Origin: Synechococcus sp. CBW1002
Lineage (GTDB): Bacteria; Cyanobacteriota; Cyanobacteriia; PCC-6307; Cyanobiaceae
Direction of reading: 5' to 3'
Length of the DNA: 64,000 nucleotides
Assembly (NCBI RefSeq): GCF_015840915.1
Contig: NZ_CP060398.1
Location: 1,984,001 to 2,048,000, forward strand
Numbering within the stretch: position 1 is the first letter of the stretch; every line of letters begins with the position of its first letter. The notes under the pieces were generated by a model. The model was not told the origin of the DNA. It saw nothing but the letters and a program-made list of their open reading frames with translations, and searched no databases. Shown one piece after another: positions 16,614 to 25,560 of the stretch. Both the position numbers and the translations under genes were made by a program.

Positions 16614-17786
16614 TCACCTGGGGCCTGCGTCTTGCACCTCTGCGGCGGCGGCGCTGAGCAGGGCCGGCAGATCCTCCAGCTCCGGGATGGCAGCCATGCT
16701 TTCGGCGGAGAACATGCGGCGGCCTTCCAGCTGCCAATGCTCGTGCTGCTCCAGCAGCACCGCGCCCACCAGGCGGGTGATCGACGCGTCGTTGGGGAAG
16801 ATGCCGACGACGCGGGTGCGGCGCTTGATCTCCTCGTTGACCCGCTCCAGCAGGTTGGTGCTCCAGACCTTCTTCCAGTGAGGCTGCGGGAAGTGACGGA
16901 AGGCCAGCACGTCCTCTCTGGCCTCGTTCATGAGCTCGGTGGCCTTGGGGAAGCGCTCCGCCAGCGAGGCGGCCAGGTCATCCCAGCGGCTGAGGATCTC
17001 TCCGGCATCCTCCTGAGCGAACACCGAGCGCAGGGCGGCGGTGACCATGCCCTGGTGGGCTTTGGGGACGCGCTGGAGAAGGTTGCGGGCGAAGTGGACG
17101 CGGCAGCGCTGCCACACACAGCCCTGCAGCTGGCGCCTGATGGCCTTGGTGAGGCCCACGTGGGCGTCGGAGATCACCAGCTTGACGCCAGTCAGGCCGC
17201 GCTCTTTGAGCGAGGCGAGGAACTCACTCCAGAAGCCCTCGCTCTCGCTGTCGCCCACCTTGAGGCCCAGCAGCTCACGGCGACCATCGGCGTTGACCCC
17301 CATGGCGACGACGACGGCCCTTGAGCAGACCTGCAGGGCCTTGCCCAGCCGGCCGTGGAGGTAGGTGGCATCCAGGTAGACGTAGGCGTAGCCGGACTCC
17401 TGCAGGGGCCGGTTCAGAAACGCCTGAACCTGCTCGTCGATGTCCTGGCAGATGCGACTGACCTGGGATTTGGAGATACCGCTCTGGGATCCCAGGGCGG
17501 CGACCAGGGCATCCACCTTGCGGGTGGAGACCCCACAGATGTAGGCCTCCATGATCACGCCGTAGAGGGCCTGCTCCACCCGGCGACGGGGCTCGAGGAT
17601 CGAGGGCAGGAAGCTGCCAGCCCGCAGTTTGGGGATCAGCAGGTCGATGTCGCCTACCTGGGTGGTCAGACTGCGCGGCCGGTAGCCGTTGCGGTAGCCG
17701 AGCCGCTCCTCGCTGCGCTCATGGCGCTCTGCGCCGAGCACGGCAGCGACCTCCAGCTCGATCAGCTGCTGCAGGCCGTGGCGCAC
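16614..17786 (-). CDS. IS256-family (mutator-type) transposase
   Basis: At least 390 residues from a GTG at 17786; the frame is open to about 17860 and the true start may be slightly upstream (AAIELAPLLDGSSAGELIPE is family-like). Domains: N-terminal helices, the RNGYRPRSLTTQVGDIDL block, DDE catalytic region with YVYLDATYLHGR, VISDAHVGLTKA and the STNLLERVNEEIKRRTR C-terminal glutamate motif. All catalytic acids are present, so it may be active, but its 5' end is abutted by the group II intron and terminal repeats were not found. Confidence 0.9.
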   Translation of the reverse strand: MRHGLQQLIELEVAAVLGAERHERSEERLGYRNGYRPRSLTTQVGDIDLLIPKLRAGSFLPSILEPRRRVEQALYGVIMEAYICGVSTRKVDALVAALGSQSGISKSQVSRICQDIDEQVQAFLNRPLQESGYAYVYLDATYLHGRLGKALQVCSRAVVVAMGVNADGRRELLGLKVGDSESEGFWSEFLASLKERGLTGVKLVISDAHVGLTKAIRRQLQGCVWQRCRVHFARNLLQRVPKAHQGMVTAALRSVFAQEDAGEILSRWDDLAASLAERFPKATELMNEAREDVLAFRHFPQPHWKKVWSTNLLERVNEEIKRRTRVVGIFPNDASITRLVGAVLLEQHEHWQLEGRRMFSAESMAAIPELEDLPALLSAAAAEVQDAGPR

Positions 17787-17865
17787 CAGCTCGGGGATCA
17801 GCTCACCGGCGCTGCTGCCATCCAGTAGCGGCGCCAGCTCAATTGCGGCACGATTGGACGTGGGC

Positions 17866-19735
17866 GTGTGTCACGAGTCAGCAGGTGAAAGCCAAGGCTG
17901 ATGAAACTGCATCGGGGATGGGAGTGTGGCCTCCCGGGATCGGCCTGCAGGGGCTGGTACCAAACCACCCCGTGCTGCTGCGTTCAAAAGACGTGGTGGT
18001 GAGCGACGGGGAAACGGCGGACTGGATCCGTCAGGTGTGCGACGAGAAGGTGAGCGCAAGCGAACCGTTGATGACGCGCCGATATCTATTTCAGACGCTG
18101 CCAAAACGGGAGGCGGCCCAAATCTCCTGGATCAGTGTGGACAGAGCCTGTCTATGGACCACACGGCAGCCGGCGTATAGACGGCACGAGCTCATCGCAG
18201 GCCCTGATGCGGAACGTGAGAACCTGCCATGGAATGCCAAGGGAACATCCCAAGTGGTCACCACCATGAGGGTCAATACCGATGTCTGTGGCAGGGGCGG
18301 AGCAACCCGTAGTAGCGATGATGGGTCTGTAACGGACTCGGAGCCAAGGGGTTGCATCATCCCGTTTGGAGTCTCCCATCAACTGCCTACGGCAGGAGGA
18401 ATGGGATGACAACAGACAAGCCGCTACCGATTACCAAGGTGATGGTCTGGAAGGCCTATCAACAGGTGAAACGGAACGGACAGGCGGCCGGTGTGGATGG
18501 CCAAAGCCTGGACGACTTCAACAAGGATCTGGAGAATAATCTCTACAAACTCTGGAATCGGATGGCATCAGGAAGTTATCTTCCGCCACCAGTTCGGCGT
18601 GTGGAGATTCCCAAATCCGGTGGAGGCGTCAGGCCGCTGGGTATCCCGACGGTTGCTGATCGCATCGCACAGATGGTGGTCAAGCAGGTGCTGGAGCCAG
18701 AGCTGGAGCTGATCTTTGATCAGGATTCCTACGGCTACAGACCGGGCAAGTCAGCGCATCAGGCAGTAGAGGTCTGCCGTCAGCGCTGCTGGAGGTCCAA
18801 CTGGGTTCTCGATCTCGACATCAAGGGGTTTTTCGATGCTATCGATCACGACCTGTTGATGCGCGCGATCAAGGCCCATACCTCCGAGCGCTGGGTGGTG
18901 CTCTACCTGCAACGATGGCTGCAGGCACCGGTTCTGTTGCCGGATGGCACGCTCCATCCCAGGGACCGGGGCACACCGCAAGGTGGTGTCATCAGTCCAC
19001 TGCTGGCCAATCTGTTCCTGCACTATGCGTTTGATGTGTGGATGCGCCGGAGCCACCCGGCCATTGCCTTTGAGCGCTATGCAGATGATGTGATCTGTCA
19101 TTGCCACAGCGAGAAGGAAGCTCGGCGGTTGCTGGAGGCATTGCAGGATCGCTTTGCGTCCTGTGGCCTCCAGCTTCATCCCCAGAAGACCCAGGTGGTC
19201 TACTGCAGGGATAGCAACCGCCGGGCACCGCTTGCTGATGTCACGTTCACGTTTCTTGGTTTCGCGTTTCGGCCACGTGTGTCTCGCAATTCTCGCGGAG
19301 TCATCTACACAGGCTTTTTGCCGGCAGTGAGTCCGCAGGCTCTCCAGCGTATGCGGGAGAGGATTAGGTCGATAGGGCTTCCATCGCTCGTGTATCTGTC
19401 GCTTGAGGAGATCGCTAAAGTGCTGAATCCAGTGATTCGTGGCTGGATTCAGTACTACGGTCGTTTCTATAGGACAGAACTGATCAGGAAGTTGTATCGC
19501 TACCTGGATGACAGAATTGCAGCCTGGTTACGGCAGAAGTACAAAAGGCTGCGGGGTCGTCGGCTCCAAAGCTGGCGAGTACTTGCCAGGATCAGGTCTG
19601 GACATCGTGATCTGTTCGCGCACTGGCGTCGAGTCAGTGAAGTGGCATGTGGATGATGGGAGCCGTATGACGCGAGAGTGTCACGTACGGTTCTGTGAGC
19701 ACCTCGGGGGGAAGTTCCCCGGGGTGACTCGACAT
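17866..19735 (+). mobile_element. Group II intron with encoded reverse transcriptase
   Basis: The 5' end fits the GTGYG group II consensus (GTGTG at 17866). About 540 nt of ribozyme domains I-III/IV precede the RT gene. Domain V is at 19660-19694: AGCCGT at its start, a GAGA-type tetraloop region and the closing ACGGTTCT, as in bacterial group II introns. A domain VI hairpin (about 19695-19733, CCTCGGGGGG/GTTCCCCGGGG) follows, ending near GACAT. The retroelement inserts by retrohoming. The 3' boundary is accurate to a few nt. It sits immediately upstream of the IS256 transposase frame. Confidence 0.85.
18406..19656 (+). CDS. ltrA: Group II intron reverse transcriptase/maturase
   Basis: About 416 residues from the ATG at 18406, which is preceded by GGCAGGAGGA. 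It splices and reverse-transcribes the intron RNA. RT blocks: VRPLGIPTVADRIAQ (RT1-2), QDSYGYRPGKSAHQA, WVLDLDIKGFFD (first catalytic Asp), RGTPQGGVISPLLANL and FERYADDVICHC (the YADD active site). The maturase X domain follows (EEIAKVLNPVIRGWIQYYGRF). No HNH endonuclease domain is visible; it is compact like class C or other En-minus lineages. It lies within domain IV of the intron. Confidence 0.95.
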   Translation: MTTDKPLPITKVMVWKAYQQVKRNGQAAGVDGQSLDDFNKDLENNLYKLWNRMASGSYLPPPVRRVEIPKSGGGVRPLGIPTVADRIAQMVVKQVLEPELELIFDQDSYGYRPGKSAHQAVEVCRQRCWRSNWVLDLDIKGFFDAIDHDLLMRAIKAHTSERWVVLYLQRWLQAPVLLPDGTLHPRDRGTPQGGVISPLLANLFLHYAFDVWMRRSHPAIAFERYADDVICHCHSEKEARRLLEALQDRFASCGLQLHPQKTQVVYCRDSNRRAPLADVTFTFLGFAFRPRVSRNSRGVIYTGFLPAVSPQALQRMRERIRSIGLPSLVYLSLEEIAKVLNPVIRGWIQYYGRFYRTELIRKLYRYLDDRIAAWLRQKYKRLRGRRLQSWRVLARIRSGHRDLFAHWRRVSEVACG

Positions 19736-19829
19736 GGTTCGTCTGGTTGAGGTGGTTCTCGAACCAGGGAAACGGGCCTGCCCACCCCTTGCAACGCCAG
19801 CCGCTGGGCCAGCCACCTGAGGTGCGCGG

Positions 19830-19854
19830 CCCACCCCGGCTACGCCGGGGTGGG
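19830..19854. terminator. Strong GC hairpin, possible bidirectional terminator
   Basis: A perfect 11-bp stem CCCACCCCGGC / GCCGGGGTGGG around a TAC loop, between the group II intron and the stop of the small minus-strand gene at 19868. There is no T-tract, so function is uncertain. Confidence 0.4.
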
Positions 19855-19867
19855 AGTGCCGGGGGAT

Positions 19868-20044
19868 TTACACCAAGCCTTGGGACGCCAGCGCCGCAAT
19901 GACGGCCTGGCGCAGCTGCTCGATGCCGTCCAGCTGCTGGGGCTGAGCCTGCCAGTGGTCCCAGAACTGGCGCCAGCGCTCCGCGCTGAATGGCGCCTGG
20001 GCTGCAGGCGATGGCGGGGATGCAGAGGCGGCGGTGGCGGTCAT
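19868..20044 (-). CDS. Small hypothetical protein next to capsid gene
   Basis: 58 residues, start chosen at 20044 (MTATAASASPPSPAAQ). After a low-complexity Ala/Pro leader it is amphipathic and Trp-rich (AERWRQFWDHWQAQPQ, then IEQLRQAVIAAL). I do not recognise it. It is divergent from the capsid gene and ends next to a strong hairpin. Supported mainly by its amino-acid pattern. Confidence 0.4.
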   Translation of the reverse strand: MTATAASASPPSPAAQAPFSAERWRQFWDHWQAQPQQLDGIEQLRQAVIAALASQGLV

Positions 20045-20125
20045 GGCAGCTGGGCAGTCCTCTGCTGTTGCCGCCTCGGCAATAGCAGGTGACCTGCATG
20101 GGGCCGGGCCCCACCTCTCCCTGTC

Positions 20126-21049
20126 ATGGGCCTCACCCTGATCGAGGCGGCCAAGTACGAAACCCGCCTGGAGCACCTCGCTGTGCTCAAGACCTTTGCG
20201 GAGGGTGAACTGCTGGCACGGCTGCCTTTTCTGAACATCAACGGCAGCGGTCTTTTTTATGCCGCCGAGCAGGAGCTGCCCTCGGTGGGGTTCCGGGCGG
20301 TGAACGAGGGCTACAGCCAGAGCTACGGCGTGATCGACCAGCGGGCTGAGGCGGTGCACCTCTTTGGTGGGGATGTGGATGTGGACCGCTCGATCGTGGA
20401 TCTGATGGGTCCGGAGGCCCGGGCCAGCCAGATCGAAATGAAGATCCGCTCGATGCGCCTCACCCTGGAGGCGACGATCGTGAACGGCGATGCCAGTGCC
20501 GATGCGCGGGCGTTTGATGGCCTGGCCCGGCGGCTGCCGGCGGGCGATGGGATGGCGATCGACAACGGCAACCAGCCGCTGGGCTTTGACCTGCTCGATG
20601 AACTGATCGATGCGGTGGACGGCATGGGCCGGCCCAAGGTGCTGCTGATGGGCCGCGCGATGCGTCGCCAGCTCAATGCCCTGGCGCGCAGCAGCAACTG
20701 CTGCTCCTACGTGGCGGAAACCAACGCCCTGGGGATGACGGTGCATCGCTACCAGGACTGCGAGATCCTGACGGTCGATCGCGACGCCCAGGGCCGTGAG
20801 GTGCTGGGCTATGGCGAGGCGGGCGGCAGCAGCTCGATCTACTGCCTGGCGCTGGGCGATCAGGGGGTGACCGGCCTGCAGGGACCGTTCCAGGGGCGCT
20901 ATGGGATCTCGGTGCGGGATCTGGGGGAGGTGCCGGATGCCCCGGTGTTCCGCACGCGGGTGGATTGGTACGTGGGCTTTGCGGTGCTGCATCCGCGCGC
21001 GGCGGGGCGGCTGCATGGGATCACGCCACCGCTGATCGCAACGCCCTGA
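20126..21049 (+). CDS. HK97-fold phage major capsid protein
   Basis: A 307-residue protein beginning MGLTLIEAAKYE, followed by a region like the E-loop/N-arm of HK97-type capsids (LPFLNINGSGLFY, then VGFRAVNEGYSQSYGV), a P-domain helix (EMKIRSMRLTLEATIVNGD with the FDGL motif) and an A-domain with PKVLLMGRAMRRQLNAL. This arrangement matches major capsid proteins of siphovirus-like elements with the ALTLIEAxK start. It is the head gene of a short plus-strand run (to 22137) with no portal, terminase, protease or tail gene nearby, so it is a remnant or belongs to a satellite-like element. Confidence 0.8.
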   Translation: MGLTLIEAAKYETRLEHLAVLKTFAEGELLARLPFLNINGSGLFYAAEQELPSVGFRAVNEGYSQSYGVIDQRAEAVHLFGGDVDVDRSIVDLMGPEARASQIEMKIRSMRLTLEATIVNGDASADARAFDGLARRLPAGDGMAIDNGNQPLGFDLLDELIDAVDGMGRPKVLLMGRAMRRQLNALARSSNCCSYVAETNALGMTVHRYQDCEILTVDRDAQGREVLGYGEAGGSSSIYCLALGDQGVTGLQGPFQGRYGISVRDLGEVPDAPVFRTRVDWYVGFAVLHPRAAGRLHGITPPLIATP

Positions 21050-21139
21050 TCGCAACGCCTTGATCGCCACACCCTGATCGCTTTGCGCTGACCCGATCCC
21101 GACCCTCAGCCCCCTGATTGCACGTTCCGGAGCTTCTCC

Positions 21140-21589
21140 ATGCCCTCGATTCCCCAGGCCCATCGCGGCAACCCGTTGATTGATGCTGAAACCACCCTGG
21201 TGGGTGTGATCGCCCACGGCGCCCTGCGCCCCGCCCCCAAAAAGTTCGTGAGCGGTGAGGTGGTGCGGTTGAGCACCAAGCTCGATGCGGCGGCACGCTT
21301 CACGCTGGTGGCCAGCCATTCCAGCCATACCGCGGCGGTGACGGTGGATCTGCAGCTGGCACCGCTGCTCATCGACGGTGGCACCGGCACGTTCGTGAGC
21401 GCCGTGAAGGTGTCGCTGCCGGCAGAAGGCGGCCGGGTGGAGGCGTATCTGAATGGGCGTGACATCAGCATCGCCGCCGCCGATCAGACGCGGGTGCAGT
21501 GGCCGTGCATCTGTTTCGCCAAGGCTGTGGTGACGCCCTCGACGCCGGCGGATCTGCACGTGGGCCTGACCGCAACCATCCCTGCCTGA
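21140..21589 (+). CDS. Putative phage head-associated protein
   Basis: 149 residues, directly after the capsid gene on the same strand. Predominantly beta-like sequence (TTLVGVIAHGALRP, VRLSTKLDAAARFTLVAS, AVTVDLQLAPLLI) with no membrane or signal segment. No named family recognised; position and composition suggest a head decoration or completion protein, which is inference from context only. Confidence 0.55.
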   Translation: MPSIPQAHRGNPLIDAETTLVGVIAHGALRPAPKKFVSGEVVRLSTKLDAAARFTLVASHSSHTAAVTVDLQLAPLLIDGGTGTFVSAVKVSLPAEGGRVEAYLNGRDISIAAADQTRVQWPCICFAKAVVTPSTPADLHVGLTATIPA

Positions 21590-21594
21590 TCGCC

Positions 21595-22137
21595 ATGACC
21601 AGCACGACCATCAGCAGCGCCACCCCGATCGATCCGCGCACGGGCTGGGTGCTGCTGCACAAGGGCGAGGAGGAGATCTACGTGTGGGCGGTGCATGCCG
21701 CCGGCTGGCAGGCGCTGGGCTGGAGCATGGGATCAGCGCCGGTGCAGGCGCCTGAACCGGAGCCGGAGCTGCCGATCGCGCCTGAGCCGGAGCAACCGCT
21801 TGCTCCCAGCCCGGAGCTGCCGCTTGAGGACCAGCCGGCTGATGCCGCTGAAACCGACCCCGACTCCGACTCCGACTCCAATTCCGCCTTCGACCGCGAG
21901 CCGGACGCCGAGCACAACGCTGAGGTGGAGCCAGGGCCAGACGCCATCGCTGATCCCGTTGCCGCCGTGCCGGACTTCGGGGCGATGAACAAGGCCGAGA
22001 TCATCGAGCACTGCTCCCGTGACTACGGGGTGCTGCTGGACAGCAGCCTGACCAAGGCCGCCCTGGTGACAGAGGCCGAGGCCCTGGCCGCTGCCGCCCC
22101 CCTTCCGGATGCGCTGGTGGATGACCTGATGCGCTGA
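21595..22137 (+). CDS. Phage-cluster protein with acidic Pro/Glu/Asp low-complexity linker
   Basis: 180 residues, 5 nt after the previous stop. An N-terminal segment of about 45 residues (GWVLLHKGEEEIYVWAVHA) is joined by an acidic linker (PEPEPELPIAPEPEQP, then DSDSDSNS) to a C-terminal SAP-like helix pair (MNKAEIIEHCSRDYGVLLDSSLTKAALVTEA). The linker at nt level is a GAx/CCx-rich repeat. The C-terminal motif resembles the SAP/LEM-like ends seen in phage structural proteins. Role unknown. Confidence 0.55.
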   Translation: MTSTTISSATPIDPRTGWVLLHKGEEEIYVWAVHAAGWQALGWSMGSAPVQAPEPEPELPIAPEPEQPLAPSPELPLEDQPADAAETDPDSDSDSNSAFDREPDAEHNAEVEPGPDAIADPVAAVPDFGAMNKAEIIEHCSRDYGVLLDSSLTKAALVTEAEALAAAAPLPDALVDDLMR

Positions 22138-22357
22138 GCTGCTGGATCCCCTCAGCTGCAGTGGGCCACCTGCAGCTGCTCATTGGCCCCACAAGGTTGA
22201 TGGTGGCGGTGGGGCAAGGGGATCTGAGCCTGCGGCGTTCAAGCCCCCAAGGAGGTCGTCCCAGCTGAACGCAACGGATCTCGCCCAGCGTGCCTTGCCG
22301 AACCTGGCCAACCTCGCCTCCTGAGCGATGGTGCCAATGCCCCCAGAGCGCAGAGAG

Positions 22358-22585
22358 ATGAGCTGGTCGGATCTGGAGCGGTTGGTGGTTGATGCAGAAG
22401 CCAATGCCCAACTCCAGGGCGTCCTGCGCCGTTGCAGCTCCCGCAATGAGCTGCTGCAGACCGCACGCCGGCTGGGCTATCGGGTGACCCAAAACGATCT
22501 GCGCCAGGCCTGGGTGCAGCACCTGCAGGACGCTGAGGCCCAGGAGCTCAGCCAGCTCGAGCCCGCCACTGGCGCACGGCGCTGA
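22358..22585 (+). CDS. Nif11-domain small protein
   Basis: 75 residues from the ATG at 22358 (MSWSDLERLVVDAEAN), preferred over 22328 because the Nif11 domain normally starts at Met-Ser. The sequence follows the Nif11/nitrile-hydratase-leader pattern: acidic helix, LQGVLRRCSSRNELLQTARRLG, then YRVTQNDLRQAW. Such proteins are common in cyanobacteria and often serve as leader peptides of ribosomal natural products. No GG/GA cleavage site with a core peptide follows here, so it is more likely a stand-alone Nif11-like protein. Confidence 0.65.
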   Translation: MSWSDLERLVVDAEANAQLQGVLRRCSSRNELLQTARRLGYRVTQNDLRQAWVQHLQDAEAQELSQLEPATGARR

Positions 22586-22778
22586 GAGCGGGCTGGCTTC
22601 GTACGCTCCAGCGCAGCGGCTCCTCCCAGCCGGCCTCTGGGCAGATCAGATCCCAGCAGCAGCCGATCGGCTGTGGAGCCGGCAGGGAGAACAGCACCAG
22701 CTGCCGGGCGATCTGCACGGGATGACGGCACTGTGGCTTGCGCTGGCGGGACCGGCAGGAAGTGGTGGTGGCTTCCAT
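22548..22778 (-). CDS. Small hypothetical protein
   Basis: 76 residues in the minus frame (start MEATTTSCRSRQ; core ARQLVLFSLPAPQPIGCCWDL and WEEPLRWSVRS). No family recognised. Its tail overlaps the end of the Nif11-like gene on the other strand. Weak support; the remainder of 22586-23035 shows nothing else. Confidence 0.3.
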   Translation of the reverse strand: MEATTTSCRSRQRKPQCRHPVQIARQLVLFSLPAPQPIGCCWDLICPEAGWEEPLRWSVRSQPALSAVRQWRARAG

Positions 22779-23035
22779 GGCGAGCTGGAGAAGAAACGCC
22801 CCCCTCCACGCCCCCAAGCCACGGAGTCAAGGCCACCGCTCAGGTGCTCGTCTTGGCCTTGACGCTGGGGCGCTGCCAGCCCGCCGCCGCTGGTGGCTGC
22901 TGGCTGCGGGGCGGACCATCGGGGACGTGCTCTCCTGCGCCGTGGACCACCGCCACCCAAGGACCGCCTTACCACTGCCTGAGAGGCACAGCAGGGGAAG
23001 AAGCCGGGATCAGGGCTCCTGGCAGGCCCTGGGCA

Positions 23036-23386
23036 TCAGGCCATCTGCAGCCGCATCTCACCAAGCGCCTCACGATCGGCCTCCTGCTGGCAGCGCTGCA
23101 GCAGCTCCTGCTGGGCAAGCAGCCGCTCATCGAGCTCATCCACCCGCGCCAGACATTGCTGGATCGCGGGGATCACCTCCTCTTCCAGGATCGTGATCTC
23201 CTCCTCGCCATAGGGCTGCTCGATCCAGGTGCGGCGCAGCGGCAGCCCCCGCCGCAGCTGCAGGATCCGCTCGATCGCCTTGAGGCTGGATTCGAGCAGC
23301 AGGAACAGATCCTCTTCTGGGCTGCAGAACGCACCTTCCGGTGCGATCCGGCAGAACGGCGAGGCGGCAGCAGTGAGCGTGGCCAT
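23036..23386 (-). CDS. Hypothetical coiled-coil protein of the phage-derived cluster
   Basis: 116 residues from an ATG at 23386 (MATLTAAASPFC). After a short variable start it is strongly helical and acidic (EEDLFLLLESSLKAIERIL, then EEEITILEEEVIPAIQQCL and a Q/E-rich heptad tail). No named domain. It lies on the same strand as the two genes upstream of it and 130 nt from the end of the next. Confidence 0.5.
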   Translation of the reverse strand: MATLTAAASPFCRIAPEGAFCSPEEDLFLLLESSLKAIERILQLRRGLPLRRTWIEQPYGEEEITILEEEVIPAIQQCLARVDELDERLLAQQELLQRCQQEADREALGEMRLQMA

Positions 23387-23516
23387 GGAATCGGCGCCGA
23401 GAGCGGCGCAGCGACGGGACCGATCCCAGCAGGGGCCTGACGCAGGAAGGCCCCAGACTGGAGAGGGCCGGCGCAAGACCCCATGGGGGCCAGCCCATAG
23501 GGGTGGGCAAGCCCGC

Positions 23517-24290
23517 TCAGCTGCAGTGGGCCGCCGCCGCCGCAGCGCGGGCGCCATGGGCGGGGAAGGTGATCACGAACCCCCGCTCGGCCTGGGCGCA
23601 GAGGGGCAGGCCAAAGCGACCGCCGCAGCTGATGCACTGCACCTTGCGGCCGCTGCGACTGGCGGGGCAGGCCACGAACCGCACGCCCTCATGGCGGAAC
23701 ACCGCCGGCGCATCGGATGGCACCACGCAGACCGCCGGGATGCCCTGCCGCACCAACGCCGCCGCCCTGGAGCGGGACTCGGTGGAGGCATTGACCACCA
23801 GCCCCTTGGCCGCTGCCAGCCGGATGGTGGCCTGATTGGCTGGGCCCACCGGGAAGTGGGTGAACGACCAGGCGGCCCGCAGATGCCTGGTCGCGCGAGC
23901 GAGCTGGAGCAGCAGGGCCTGATCGATGCGTAGCGGATCGGCCGGATCGGGCCACTGATCACCGGCGACGCAGTGGCGGAAGAGAATGCCGGCCGGCAGT
24001 GCCATCACCTGGAGGATGAAAGCTGCTGCCGGGAGGCCGCTCTCGCCGCGGCTGAGCCGATCCCAGTGCAGCCGGGTGTGGAAGCCCGCCTCGGCGTAGC
24101 AGCCCTGATCGCCAGCCAGGGGGCAGCTGGAGGGGCAAGTGTGACGGCTGGTGCTGGAGACGGCGATCGGGCCGGTTTTGCCGTTGTCCGATGGGAAGGA
24201 CAGGGAGGCACGGTGGGACTCGGCAGCAGCCACAGGAGGGGTGACGCAGGACCCGCCCTGCAGCCGCGCCGATAGGCAAGGGCCAGCCAC
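23517..24290 (-). CDS. DUF7227-like Cys-rich phage/plasmid protein
   Basis: Up to 257 residues; the true start may lie nearer residue 25. The conserved part has SKTGP-like NGKTGPIAVSSTSRHTC followed by PSSCPLAGDQGCYAEAGF, then LHWDRLS, and a C-terminal CxxC pair in CISCGGRFGLPLC. This spacing is typical of a widespread, uncharacterised family on phages and plasmids (DUF7227). The clustered cysteines suggest metal binding, which is an inference. Confidence 0.6.
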   Translation of the reverse strand: MAGPCLSARLQGGSCVTPPVAAAESHRASLSFPSDNGKTGPIAVSSTSRHTCPSSCPLAGDQGCYAEAGFHTRLHWDRLSRGESGLPAAAFILQVMALPAGILFRHCVAGDQWPDPADPLRIDQALLLQLARATRHLRAAWSFTHFPVGPANQATIRLAAAKGLVVNASTESRSRAAALVRQGIPAVCVVPSDAPAVFRHEGVRFVACPASRSGRKVQCISCGGRFGLPLCAQAERGFVITFPAHGARAAAAAAHCS

Positions 24291-24538
24291 CAGCGAATGG
24301 CGGAGCGCAGCGGAGCCCGACGTCCAGCCCTGCTGGCTGGTGAAACCCTTGCCAAGGCGCGGAGCATGGAAGGGCCTGCGGCACCGACCTCAAAGCGCAG
24401 CCGATCGTCCGCGGCACATCAGCGCTGCTGCGATCGATGGCCGCGGTTGTGCGATTGGTTGCCCGGCCCTGTCACCTTCTGCGCTGGCGAAGTGGGCCGG
24501 CCAGATCAGGCTGTTGGGCAGCACTTTCAGCCACCGCC

Positions 24539-24694
24539 ATGCTCCGTATTCAAGGCGACCGCGACAGCCTCCTGGCAGCCCTCGCTGCCCACTCGGCCGA
24601 CCAGCAACTGCAGATCCCGCTCATGCTCAAGCCGCTGGTGCGGCCAATCCGCTGCCGGCCTCGGCCGCTGCCTGAACGGCTCTGGCAGAAATAG
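24539..24694 (+). CDS. Very small open frame, doubtful
   Basis: 51 codons (MLRIQGDRDSLLAALAAHS then LMLKPLVRPIRCRPRPLPE). It faces the sigma factor gene. The arginine/proline-rich second half looks like noise in GC-rich DNA, but the first 30 residues have helical character. No family. Confidence 0.2.
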   Translation: MLRIQGDRDSLLAALAAHSADQQLQIPLMLKPLVRPIRCRPRPLPERLWQK

Positions 24695-24704
24695 AGGAAG
24701 GGCC

Positions 24705-25307
24705 TCAGCCCCCGCCGACCAGCTGCTGCCGCAGGGCAGCGATGGCCTTCTTCTGGCCCCGCATCACCGACATGGCGCTGATCTCCAGCCGCTCCGCCGC
24801 AGCCCGCAGCGACAGGCCCTCAAGGACTGTGAGCCTCAGGGCTGTGGCCTGGGCGGCGGGCAGCTGATCGACCAGCTGCTCCAGCGCCAGGCCATGGATG
24901 GCCTCGCTGATGGCCGGCTCGGGCTGTGGAGCGGCCAGCTGATCGAGCAGGCAGGGCTCGCCATCAACGCTGGCATCAAGGCTGAGGTGCCGCAGCGGGC
25001 ATTCACCCTGCTCGTGCAGGCGGCGCGGCACACGCACCAGCCGCACGCGATCGCGCAGGTGATGCTGCAGGGCCCCGGTGATGCAGCGGCGCAGATAGGG
25101 CGCAGCGGGCTCATCGGCTCTGCAACGAGGAGCGGAGCGAACCAGGGCCTCGCGGGCCACCTGGATCAGATCCTCCCGCTCCACCAGCGGGAACAGGCGC
25201 CGGGCGGCGGCAGCGGCAATGGAATCAGCGAGAGGCAGGTGCTCCAGCACCAGGGCATCACAGGCCTTGAGGGCCGAGCGGCTGAGGGAGGAAGCGGGGG
25301 AAGCCAT
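24705..25307 (-). CDS. Sigma-70-family RNA polymerase sigma factor
   Basis: About 200 residues from the ATG at 25307. Region 2-like segment (VLEHLPLADSIAAAAARRL, then EREDLIQVAREALVRSA with AAPYLRRCITGALQHHLRD) and region 4-like HTH (ALRLTVLEGLSLRAAAERLEI then MSVMRGQKKAIAALRQQL). No region 1.1. The size fits SigF-like or phage-associated accessory sigma factors. Its place among phage-derived genes suggests it switches on this cluster, an inference. Confidence 0.8.
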   Translation of the reverse strand: MASPASSLSRSALKACDALVLEHLPLADSIAAAAARRLFPLVEREDLIQVAREALVRSAPRCRADEPAAPYLRRCITGALQHHLRDRVRLVRVPRRLHEQGECPLRHLSLDASVDGEPCLLDQLAAPQPEPAISEAIHGLALEQLVDQLPAAQATALRLTVLEGLSLRAAAERLEISAMSVMRGQKKAIAALRQQLVGGG

Positions 25308-25560
25308 CGGCAGGACGGCGAAGAACCCCACCCCCACCGGCTGGCCGCAGCGCCGAGACAAGGACGCCCGACACCGGAGGGCGCATGGCCTGATCCTTGA
25401 CGCGGCGGGAGGACTGGCCGAGGGATCCGGTGGGTGTGCGCCGGATTGCTGGCCATCCCACCTCTCCCCTGCCGCTGCAGGAGAGGTCGAGTCCTGGAGC
25501 AGCCAGACCCCCCGCGACCGCGCCTGAAAGCCGGAGGCAAACGCCTCCGGCCAGGGATGC

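Noticed and set aside
22358-22585. Nif11 leader peptide of a lanthipeptide-type precursor
   Set aside because: No double-glycine cleavage site, no Cys/Ser/Thr-rich core and no modification enzyme nearby.
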